From Bacillota bacterium (GTDB lineage: Bacteria > Bacillota > Limnochordia > Darwinibacteriales > Darwinibacteriaceae): a stretch of DNA of 7,614 nucleotides. Shown here piece after piece: positions 1 through 5,854 of the stretch (position 1 is the first letter of the stretch; the number at the start of each line of letters is the position of its first letter). Where the stretch lies: positions 1 to 7,614 of the forward strand of contig JAAZLB010000242.1 of NCBI GenBank assembly GCA_012799535.1, written 5' to 3'. Both the position numbers and the translations under genes were made by a program. Below the pieces are notes generated by a model. That model saw only the letters and a program-made list of their open reading frames with translations. It ran no database searches and was not told where the DNA came from.

Positions 1-315
1 CCCCTCATGGGAGCGGTCGCCGCCCGTTTCGCGGATTATATCATTATTACTTCTGATAATCCTCGCTCAGAAAACCCGATGGATATTTGCTCTAACATCG
101 AAACTGGTCTTGTGACCACTAATCCCCTAGCCCACTATGAGGTTGTGGTGAATCGTCAAGAAGCGATTCGCAAAGCTGTTGGGCTGGCCACACCGGCAGA
201 TTTAGTGATCATAGCTGGAAAGGGTCATGAAACCTACCAAGAATTCGCTACAGGGCGGGTTCATTTCGATGATGGGGAAGAGGTCGTAGCGGCCATTAAG
301 GAGCTGAAGGACTAA
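1..315 (+). CDS. murE: UDP-MurNAc-tripeptide synthetase MurE, C-terminal fragment (5' end outside window)
   Basis: This is the last 104 codons of MurE, the cytoplasmic ATP-dependent ligase that adds the third amino acid to UDP-MurNAc-L-Ala-D-Glu. The frame is open from base 1, so the gene begins to the left of the window; the ATG at position 7 is an internal methionine. Seen directly: the DNPR motif at fragment residues 19-22 (bases 55-66) and GKGHETYQEF at residues 73-82, both typical of the MurE C-terminal ligase domain. In this family DNPR marks enzymes that use meso-diaminopimelate, whereas lysine-adding enzymes differ at this motif, so a DAP-type peptidoglycan is inferred. The stop codon TAA overlaps the murF ATG by one base (TAATG), which suggests translational coupling. 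The upstream N-terminal and central ATPase domains cannot be judged. Confidence 0.96.
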   Translation, partial: PLMGAVAARFADYIIITSDNPRSENPMDICSNIETGLVTTNPLAHYEVVVNRQEAIRKAVGLATPADLVIIAGKGHETYQEFATGRVHFDDGEEVVAAIKELKD

Positions 316-1655
316 TGCGTTCATTATCACTTGCACAAATTGGGGATCTCACTGGAGGCACTGTCACGGGTAACGGTGAGGTACACCAGGTTACAATTGA
401 CAGTCGTCTAGCCACTTCTGGTAGTTTGTTTGTGGCCCTGCCAGGTGAAAAAGTTGATGGACATCAATTTGTGCCTGATGTCTTAGCCAAGGGTGGCTAT
501 GCCCTAGTGAAGAAGGGCACTTACACTGATCCTGGTATTATCCAAGTTGAAGATCCCCTCTTAGCGTTACAAGCTTTAGCCCAAGGGTATTTGGCAAAAT
601 TTCCTGTTCCAGTAATAGCTGTTACAGGAAGTAATGGTAAGACTTCCACTAAGGACATGATTGCTCAAGTTTTGCGAAGTCGCTATACAATCCATAGTAC
701 TCAAGGGAATTATAATAACGAGATTGGGGTCCCCTTAACTGTACTTGGTTTAGAAGAACAACATGAAATATTAGTTGCAGAAATGGGTATGCGCGGGCTC
801 GGTCAGATTAAGCGACTTACTGAAGTATGCCCTCCCAATCTAGGGGTTATCACCAATATTGGTCCTGTACATTTAGAATTACTAGGTAGTATGGGTAATA
901 TAGCTCAAGCTAAGGGGGAGTTGCTCGAGGGTTTAGGTCCTGAAGGTGTTGCAGTGTTAAACGGTGACGATCCTTCTGTCCGTGGCCAAGCCCGATCCTT
1001 TAAGGGGAAAGTTGTCTTTTATGGCCTAGATCAGGCTAATAACCTAATTGCTCGGGGTGTAACCATGGATCCTGAAGGGCACCCATCTTTTGTGGTTCGT
1101 TACGAACAAGAAGAGGTGAAAGTACGCTTAGGGGTACCTGGGGTGCATAATGTTTGGAATGCCTGTGCCGCTTTAACTGTGGGACTTCAGTATGGAATTT
1201 CTTTGGCGGAGGGTGCCAAAGCATTAGAAGCGTTGTCCGCGAGTGCCATGCGTCTAGAAGTTCAACGTAATTCTCAGGGGGTTATTATTGTTAATGATAG
1301 CTATAATGCTAGCCCCGCTTCTATGAAAGGTGCCTTAGACACTTTAGCTCATATGTATTGTTCTGGTAAACGGGTGGCTATTTTAGGTGACATCTTGGAG
1401 TTGGGCGAGATCTCCAAAGAGGCCCATCGTGAAGTGGGAGAATATGCCCGGGACAGTGCGGAGGAATTAATCTTTATTGGTAAGCATGCTTCCTTAATGC
1501 AGGAGGCTGCAGGTCGGGGTGAAGTATATTCTTCAGTTGAAGAGTTTTTAGCAACGGATCCAGTCTATAATGAGGGTGATTTAGTCTTGGTCAAGGCCTC
1601 CCGGAGTTTACATTTTGAGCGGATCGTTGAAAAGCTGATGAAAGGTGGAGAGTAG
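315..1655 (+). CDS. murF: UDP-MurNAc-tripeptide--D-Ala-D-Ala ligase MurF
   Basis: MurF attaches the D-Ala-D-Ala dipeptide to UDP-MurNAc-tripeptide in the cytoplasm, giving the UDP-MurNAc-pentapeptide that MraY uses. The 446-residue protein is the normal family length. Its N-terminal substrate-binding domain covers about residues 1-95. The central ATPase domain has the P-loop TGSNGKTSTK at 104-113, NYNNEIGVPLTVL at 132-144, AEMGMRG at 155-161 and NIGPVHLELLGS at 181-192. The C-terminal domain carries the MurF signature NDSYNASPASM at 327-337 and LGDILELG at 357-364. The start is the ATG that overlaps the murE stop by one base; AAGGAG at 298-303 lies 11 nt upstream. Only 2 nt separate it from mraY. 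No truncation or missing catalytic motif is visible. The neighbouring order murE-murF-mraY is the standard dcw order. Confidence 0.97.
   Translation: MRSLSLAQIGDLTGGTVTGNGEVHQVTIDSRLATSGSLFVALPGEKVDGHQFVPDVLAKGGYALVKKGTYTDPGIIQVEDPLLALQALAQGYLAKFPVPVIAVTGSNGKTSTKDMIAQVLRSRYTIHSTQGNYNNEIGVPLTVLGLEEQHEILVAEMGMRGLGQIKRLTEVCPPNLGVITNIGPVHLELLGSMGNIAQAKGELLEGLGPEGVAVLNGDDPSVRGQARSFKGKVVFYGLDQANNLIARGVTMDPEGHPSFVVRYEQEEVKVRLGVPGVHNVWNACAALTVGLQYGISLAEGAKALEALSASAMRLEVQRNSQGVIIVNDSYNASPASMKGALDTLAHMYCSGKRVAILGDILELGEISKEAHREVGEYARDSAEELIFIGKHASLMQEAAGRGEVYSSVEEFLATDPVYNEGDLVLVKASRSLHFERIVEKLMKGGE
1642..1650 (+). promoter_or_regulatory. Ribosome binding site of mraY, fixing a TTG start
   Basis: AAGGTGGAG lies at the very end of murF, 7 nt before a TTG at 1658. 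It is a near match to AAGGAGG. No ATG or GTG in this frame is better placed, and the TTG start gives an MraY of normal length, so the rare start codon is accepted. Because the site lies within the murF coding sequence, mraY translation is probably coupled to murF. Confidence 0.75.
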
Positions 1656-1657
1656 GC

Positions 1658-2620
1658 TTGCCCGTTCACTATACTCCATTATTTGGTGCCTTAATTGCCT
1701 TTACAGTTTCATTGTTGGCCGGTCCCCGGACAATTGCCTATTTAAGTCGTCTTAAATTGGGGCAACAGGTTCGTGAGGACGGTCCAAAAACTCATCTAGG
1801 AAAAGCCGGAACGCCTACTATGGGTGGGATTTTAATCATCCTGGCCATCGTTATTGGGGTAGTGGTGTTTCCTCCTATAAGTGATCATAACGTTGTCATG
1901 CTTTTTGCTACAGTGGGTTTTGCCGCTCTTGGCTTTTTCGATGACTTTATTAAGGTGGTTGCAAAACGTTCCCTCGGATTGCGGGCGCGGGAAAAGTTAG
2001 TAGGGCAGTTTGGAATTGCTGTGTTGGTAGCTTTATATGCTTGGCTCAGAGTGGGTACAGATTTACTAGTACCCTTTTCCCGAGCAATCTTAGTCTTACC
2101 TCCCTGGCTTTATGTACCGTTCACCGTTTTGGTCTTAGTGGGAACGGTAAATGCGGTTAATTTGACAGATGGGTTAGATGGTTTGGCTGCAGGAAGCACG
2201 GCAATTGCAGCCACTGCTTTTGGCTTAATTTCTTGGATCCTCGGATACCCGGATTTAGCCTTATTTGCAGGTACCTTAGTGGGTGCTTGTTTAGGCTTTT
2301 CTTGGTTTAATGCGCCACCGGCGCAAGTATTCATGGGTGATACTGGTTCACTTGGTCTTGGGGCGGCGTTAGGAACCATAGCGGTTTTGAGTAAAACTTC
2401 GCTGTTTTTACCAATCATTGGTGGTCTTTTTGTGATTGAAACCTTATCTGTAATCATTCAAGTACTCTATTTTAAGTTTACTAAAGGTCAGCGCCTTTTT
2501 CGTATGGCCCCTTTGCATCATCATTTTGAACTGCTAGGCTGGGCTGAGAGTAAGGTAATGATCAGGTTTTGGTTGATCTCAGTGATTTTCGCTATTTTAG
2601 GGTTGTTTGCTATCCTCTAG
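1658..2620 (+). CDS. mraY: Phospho-MurNAc-pentapeptide transferase MraY (TTG start)
   Basis: MraY is the integral membrane enzyme that transfers phospho-MurNAc-pentapeptide from UDP to undecaprenyl phosphate, producing lipid I. The 320-residue protein is close to the 320-360 residues usual for the family and shows about ten hydrophobic membrane segments. Family motifs appear in order: GTPTMGG at 51-57, the aspartate pair in GFFDDFIKV at 92-100, NLTDGLDG at 168-175, FMGDTGSL at 225-232 and the histidine-rich MAPLHHHFE at 283-291. The aspartates and histidines required for Mg2+ binding and catalysis in characterised MraY are therefore present. It begins 2 nt after murF at a TTG codon with a good Shine-Dalgarno site. 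In most Bacillota clusters murD follows; here the next gene is ftsW, 31 nt downstream. Confidence 0.97.
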   Translation: MPVHYTPLFGALIAFTVSLLAGPRTIAYLSRLKLGQQVREDGPKTHLGKAGTPTMGGILIILAIVIGVVVFPPISDHNVVMLFATVGFAALGFFDDFIKVVAKRSLGLRAREKLVGQFGIAVLVALYAWLRVGTDLLVPFSRAILVLPPWLYVPFTVLVLVGTVNAVNLTDGLDGLAAGSTAIAATAFGLISWILGYPDLALFAGTLVGACLGFSWFNAPPAQVFMGDTGSLGLGAALGTIAVLSKTSLFLPIIGGLFVIETLSVIIQVLYFKFTKGQRLFRMAPLHHHFELLGWAESKVMIRFWLISVIFAILGLFAIL

Positions 2621-2651
2621 GAGCATATAAATCAGGGAGGGGGCGAGGGCT

Positions 2652-3746
2652 ATGTTTACCAAGGGTGGCAAACCGGATCTTTTGATTTTTGTTGCGGTAA
2701 TAGCTTTACTAAGTCTAGGTTTAGTAATGGTCTTTAGCGCCTCGTCTGTGATGGGGTTGGCTGATTATGGCAATCCTTATCATTATGTGCAAAGGCAAAT
2801 TATCCTAGCCCTGCTGGGTCTCGTATTGATGTTTATTTTGATGCGTGTGGATTATCATATTTTCAAGCCATTGGCTTTACCAGGCTTGCTGATTTCCTTT
2901 ATTCTTTTAATAATGGTTTTATTTGTGGGGACAGGTACTGGAGGAGCCACCCGTTGGATTAGACTCCCTGGTTTCAACTTGCAACCCTCAGAAGTGGCGA
3001 AATTAGTTATGGTTAACTACGTAGCCGTTTACCTTTCTAACAAACGGGAAAACACCCGTAGATTTTTTACCGGACTTTTACCCATTCTCTTTTTTACTGG
3101 TGCTCAATTCGTTCTGATTATGTTAGAACCGGACTTTGGTACTGGGATGGCTTTGGTGTTCACTGTTTTGGTCATGCTTTTCGCGGGTGGTGCCCATTTA
3201 GGGCAACTTACCTTGGTTGGTTTAGCTTCGGTTCCGGCTTTATATTATTTAGTAACTATGAAGGAATACCGAATGCGAAGACTTTTCGCTTTTTGGGATC
3301 CCTGGGCGGATCCTACAGACACTGGTTGGAACGTGATCCAATCCCTTTTGGCCATCGGATCTGGTGGATTTTTTGGCTTAGGTTTAGGGAAAAGTCGCCA
3401 GAAATTCTCTTATTTACCTGAGCATCATACTGACTTTATATTTGCCATTTTATGTGAGGAACTAGGCTTCTTAGGCGGTTTTTCTGTGCTAGTTCTATTT
3501 TTCATCATTGCTTGGCGAGGTCTCCGCATCGCCATGCGCGCCCCTGATCTCTATGGTAGTTTGTTGGCTATTGGGATTACTTCAATGATTGCCTTTCAAG
3601 CTATGCTAAATATAGGGGTGGTCAGTGGCTCCTTACCTGTTACTGGTATTCCCTTGCCCTTCATTAGTCATGGTGGTTCTTCTTTGTTGATGAGCCTAGC
3701 CGCGATTGGTATTTTGCTGAACATTTCTCGGCAGTGTCCTGATTAA
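2652..3746 (+). CDS. ftsW: SEDS-family peptidoglycan glycosyltransferase FtsW/SpoVE
   Basis: This membrane protein polymerises lipid II into glycan strands, working with a class B penicillin-binding protein at the division septum; the paralogue SpoVE does this for the spore cortex. At 364 residues it is nearer the length of Bacillus SpoVE than of Bacillus FtsW, and it ends a few residues after the last membrane helix, so which role it plays is open. About ten hydrophobic segments are visible. SEDS motifs: GATRWIRLPGFNLQPSE at 98-114, LEPDFGT at 158-164, DTGWNVIQSL at 223-232 and LPEHHTDFIFAILCEELGF at 255-273, with Asp261 matching the catalytic aspartate of the family. GIPLPFISHGGSSL at 332-345 has His340 where Tyr is the usual residue. 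The ATG at 2652 follows GGGAGG at 2635-2640. No murD precedes it and no murG follows it. Confidence 0.93.
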   Translation: MFTKGGKPDLLIFVAVIALLSLGLVMVFSASSVMGLADYGNPYHYVQRQIILALLGLVLMFILMRVDYHIFKPLALPGLLISFILLIMVLFVGTGTGGATRWIRLPGFNLQPSEVAKLVMVNYVAVYLSNKRENTRRFFTGLLPILFFTGAQFVLIMLEPDFGTGMALVFTVLVMLFAGGAHLGQLTLVGLASVPALYYLVTMKEYRMRRLFAFWDPWADPTDTGWNVIQSLLAIGSGGFFGLGLGKSRQKFSYLPEHHTDFIFAILCEELGFLGGFSVLVLFFIIAWRGLRIAMRAPDLYGSLLAIGITSMIAFQAMLNIGVVSGSLPVTGIPLPFISHGGSSLLMSLAAIGILLNISRQCPD

Positions 3747-3756
3747 GCTCTGGTTT

Positions 3757-3784
3757 CACCGATTACCCCAGATTGCATACTATA
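3757..3784 (+). promoter_or_regulatory. Candidate promoter for murA (sigma-K/sigma-E-like, or weak sigma-A)
   Basis: The spacer between ftsW and murA contains CATACTATA at 3776-3784. This fits the Bacillus sigma-K -10 pattern CATAnnnTA and matches the sigma-E -10 pattern CATACAnT at all but one defined base. CACC at 3757-3760 places the sigma-K -35 core AC 16 nt upstream. The same stretch could be read as a weak sigma-A promoter, TTCACC (3755-3760), 17-bp spacer, TACTAT (3778-3783). Transcription from either would begin near 3790, just ahead of the murA ribosome binding site. This is pattern matching against consensus sequences known from Bacillus; the match is short and could be chance. Confidence 0.33.
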
Positions 3785-3804
3785 AACGGTAATGAATCGG
3801 GGTA

Positions 3805-3813
3805 GAGGTGATC
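3805..3813 (+). promoter_or_regulatory. Extended Shine-Dalgarno site of murA, deciding the start at 3816
   Basis: GAGGTGATC is an uninterrupted match to the extended complement of the 16S rRNA 3' end (AAGGAGGTGATC). Its GAGGTG core ends 5 nt before the ATG at 3816. An in-frame ATG at 3792 has no comparable site, and using it would put this site inside the coding region. The ATG at 3816 is therefore the start. Confidence 0.85.
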
Positions 3814-3815
3814 AG

Positions 3816-5066
3816 ATGGGCCAATTTGTCATTGAAGGGAAACGGCGTTTAACTGGTAAGATCAGAATTAACGGTGCTAAAAATTCTGCCTTAAAGTTAA
3901 TGGTGGCGGCCTTATTAGGTCAAGGTGATTTTCAGATTGAAGATGTACCTCACATTACCGATGTCCTTACCATGTGTGGTGTTCTAGAAGCTCTAGGAGT
4001 CAGAACCCACTTAGAGAAAAACCGATTGCAACTGAAGGTTTCCTCCTTGCAAGGGCGAGCTCCCCAAGAGTTGGCCAAGTCTATGCGAGCTTCGGTACAA
4101 GTGATGGGACCACTATTGGCAAGACTGGGCTGGGTGGAAGTTGCTCAACCAGGTGGCTGTGCCATTGGCACCCGTTCTCTAGACTTACATCTTAGTGGGC
4201 TCGCTAAATTGGGTGCCGAAATTGAGGTTCGGGACGAACTATTGGTGGCCAGGGCTAAAAAACTTAAAGGGGCAGATATTTCCCTCCGTTATCCTAGTGT
4301 AGGTGCCACAGAAAACATTTTAATGGCCGCGGTTTTAGCAGAAGGGGAGAGCGTAATTCGCAATGCTGCTCAAGAACCAGAAATTCTTGATATACAGAGC
4401 TTTTTAAACAAGATGGGGGCCAAGATTTCCGGTGCAGGTACTTCAGAAATTCGGATCACAGGGGTAGGGGAACTTGGGTCCACTAATTTTCAGGTAATTC
4501 CAGACCGGATTGAGGCAGGTACTTATTTGATTGCCTTCTTGATCACTGGTGGGCACGGTACTTTGGAAAATGTCGCTCCTGAACATTTGGCTTCTCTTTT
4601 GAAGGTACTCCGTACCATGGGCGCTTACATAGATAGTCAAGAGGATTCTTTGACTATTTACTCCCCACAACAACTACAGCCCTTCCATATAGCTACGAAC
4701 CCTTATCCTGAGTTTCCTACAGATTTGCAACCGCAAATGGTGGCACTAGCTACTCAAGCTGGGGGGGTAAGTACTCTTACGGAGGGAGTTTTCGATCAAC
4801 GTTTTGGCTATACTCCGGAGCTAATTAAGTTAGGAGCCAAAATCGAGGTGGTCAGTGGTAATGGGGTGGTTATTCACGGACCGACCAAGTTAACTGGAGC
4901 CCAACTCATATCAGGGGATTTACGTGCCGGTGCGGCCTTGGTGTTAGCTGCCCTAGCTGCAGAAGGACAAACGGTGCTAACTGGAATAGAGCATATTGAT
5001 CGTGGCTATGAAGAACTGGCCGCAAGATTAAGTCAACTAGGTGCCAAGATTTTACGGATTCCCTAG
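3816..5066 (+). CDS. murA: UDP-GlcNAc 1-carboxyvinyltransferase MurA
   Basis: MurA transfers enolpyruvate from phosphoenolpyruvate to UDP-GlcNAc, the first committed step of peptidoglycan precursor synthesis, in the cytoplasm. From the chosen ATG the protein has 416 residues, about the usual length, and its catalytic positions fall on or near E. coli numbering: GAKN with Lys22-Asn23, PGGCAIGTR with Cys115 and Arg120, FPTD with Asp303, DQRFGY with Arg329, DLRAGAALV with Arg370 and HIDRGYE with Arg396. This agreement supports the start at 3816 over the in-frame ATG at 3792. Cys115 is the residue alkylated by fosfomycin, so the enzyme should be of the sensitive type. Many Bacillota carry a second murA paralogue, and I cannot say whether one exists here. 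murG, murC and murB, often found between ftsW and murA, are absent. ftsQ follows after 14 nt. Confidence 0.96.
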   Translation: MGQFVIEGKRRLTGKIRINGAKNSALKLMVAALLGQGDFQIEDVPHITDVLTMCGVLEALGVRTHLEKNRLQLKVSSLQGRAPQELAKSMRASVQVMGPLLARLGWVEVAQPGGCAIGTRSLDLHLSGLAKLGAEIEVRDELLVARAKKLKGADISLRYPSVGATENILMAAVLAEGESVIRNAAQEPEILDIQSFLNKMGAKISGAGTSEIRITGVGELGSTNFQVIPDRIEAGTYLIAFLITGGHGTLENVAPEHLASLLKVLRTMGAYIDSQEDSLTIYSPQQLQPFHIATNPYPEFPTDLQPQMVALATQAGGVSTLTEGVFDQRFGYTPELIKLGAKIEVVSGNGVVIHGPTKLTGAQLISGDLRAGAALVLAALAAEGQTVLTGIEHIDRGYEELAARLSQLGAKILRIP

Positions 5067-5068
5067 TG

Positions 5069-5075
5069 AAGGGGG
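5069..5075 (+). promoter_or_regulatory. Shine-Dalgarno site of ftsQ, deciding a GTG start at 5081
   Basis: AAGGGGG lies 5 nt before GTG at 5081. The ten bases GAAGGGGGAT here (5068-5077) recur exactly before ftsZ (5842-5851), with the same 3-nt distance to the start codon. An earlier in-frame GTG at 5066 overlaps the murA stop (TAGTG) but has no Shine-Dalgarno site upstream, and using it would place this site inside the gene. Confidence 0.75.
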
Positions 5076-5080
5076 ATAGG

Positions 5081-5764
5081 GTGCGCTCTGATATCTCTGG
5101 CGGGAAAACCGCCATCTCAATCTTGATTTTAGCCTCAGTCTTGGCCTTTTACCTATTTGCTAATTCAGACTTTTTCTCAACACATCATGTGGAGTGGACA
5201 GGCCTAATTTATTTAGATAGAGAACAATTAGATACATATCTTGACTTCTCTACGGTCAACGTTTGGCGGCTGGATACGAAAGAACTGGAAGCACTGTTAT
5301 TAGACCATCCGTGGATTAATGACGTTAGTGTGGTATGGCGTTGGCCCAATAGGATAGTAGTCTCCATTAGCGAACGGACCCCTATTGCCCAAATCCCTAG
5401 TGAAATGGGCTGGTTTTTACTGGATGGCCAAGGAAATTTGCTTCCACCTACTCAGGGCGGGCTCGTGTTACCCCTGCCATTGGTTACAAATTTAGATCTT
5501 ACGTCAAAGGAACAACTAGTTTCTACTGCTCGCCTTATGACTATGATTCCCGCCGCGGTAAAACCCATTATCTCTGAGTGGAATGTGCAAACAAGATCAT
5601 TTGTCAGTCGTTCAGGCACGGAAATTCTGATGGGACCACCAGTAGATTTGGAAGAAAAGTTTCTTCTATTGGAGAAAATCGTGGATGATTTAGCTTCCCG
5701 CCAGGAACAGGCAGGCAGAATCGATCTACGGGTGCCAAAAAACCCTGTGATCAGTATTTTATAG
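5081..5764 (+). CDS. ftsQ: Cell division protein FtsQ/DivIB
   Basis: FtsQ (DivIB in Bacillota) is a bitopic membrane protein that bridges the FtsL-FtsB/DivIC pair and the septal synthase complex. From GTG 5081 it has 227 residues: a cytoplasmic tail of about ten residues, one membrane helix near 11-28, an extracellular POTRA domain near 33-100 (starting HVEWTG and ending VVSISERTPIA, with HPWIND at 76-81 and WPNRIVVSI at 88-96), then the FtsQ beta domain with FLLDGQGNLLP at 112-122 and the closing strand IDLRVPKNPVISIL at 214-227. The protein is short for DivIB, with a minimal cytoplasmic tail and no extension after the last strand. Identification rests on this domain order and on its place between murA and ftsZ. 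A 232-residue form from GTG 5066 is possible but less likely. ftsA, normally between this gene and ftsZ, is absent. Confidence 0.92.
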   Translation: MRSDISGGKTAISILILASVLAFYLFANSDFFSTHHVEWTGLIYLDREQLDTYLDFSTVNVWRLDTKELEALLLDHPWINDVSVVWRWPNRIVVSISERTPIAQIPSEMGWFLLDGQGNLLPPTQGGLVLPLPLVTNLDLTSKEQLVSTARLMTMIPAAVKPIISEWNVQTRSFVSRSGTEILMGPPVDLEEKFLLLEKIVDDLASRQEQAGRIDLRVPKNPVISIL

Positions 5765-5854
5765 TTTTTTTGTGGGTTAAAAGGGAAATGCAACCTGAAT
5801 GTGGAAATTAAACAAATCGACACTTGTAAATCGATGTTGAAGAAGGGGGATCCC
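5765..5854 (+). other. Untranslated spacer and leader ahead of ftsZ
   Basis: These 90 bases between the ftsQ stop and the ftsZ start hold no gene. They begin with a run of seven T (5765-5771) without a convincing hairpin before it, so I do not call a terminator. The heptamer AAATCGA occurs twice in direct orientation (5814-5820 and 5828-5834), with starts 14 nt apart. I found no good sigma-A -35/-10 pair. The frame of ftsZ stays open back through most of the spacer to a GTG at 5801, but that start has no ribosome binding site. The spacer occupies the place where ftsA would be expected. Confidence 0.6.
5843..5849 (+). promoter_or_regulatory. Shine-Dalgarno site of ftsZ, deciding the start at 5855
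   Basis: AAGGGGG lies 5 nt before the ATG at 5855. It shares a ten-base block and spacing with the ftsQ site. From this ATG the protein begins MFEFDLDN, resembling the known start of Bacillus FtsZ. The 18 extra residues from the upstream GTG (5801) have no counterpart in the family. Confidence 0.88.

Noticed and set aside
2110..2457. A 115-codon minus-strand open frame inside mraY
   Set aside because: It is fully contained within conserved mraY coding sequence and is proline/lysine-rich as expected of an antisense shadow of a membrane protein gene.
3749..3772. Inverted repeat TCTGG/CCAGA after ftsW as a terminator
   Set aside because: The stem has only five pairs with a 14-nt loop and no T run follows, so it should not terminate transcription.
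3759..3800. CCGATT/AATCGG pairing around the murA promoter region as an RNA switch
   Set aside because: Six base pairs with a 30-nt loop, half of which lies upstream of the likely transcript start, is not enough to support a riboswitch or attenuator.
5757..5771. T run after ftsQ as an intrinsic terminator, and TATAGT (5760-5765) as a -10 box for ftsZ
   Set aside because: No stable GC hairpin precedes the T run, and no -35-like sequence lies 16-18 nt upstream of TATAGT (the stretch there is mostly A).
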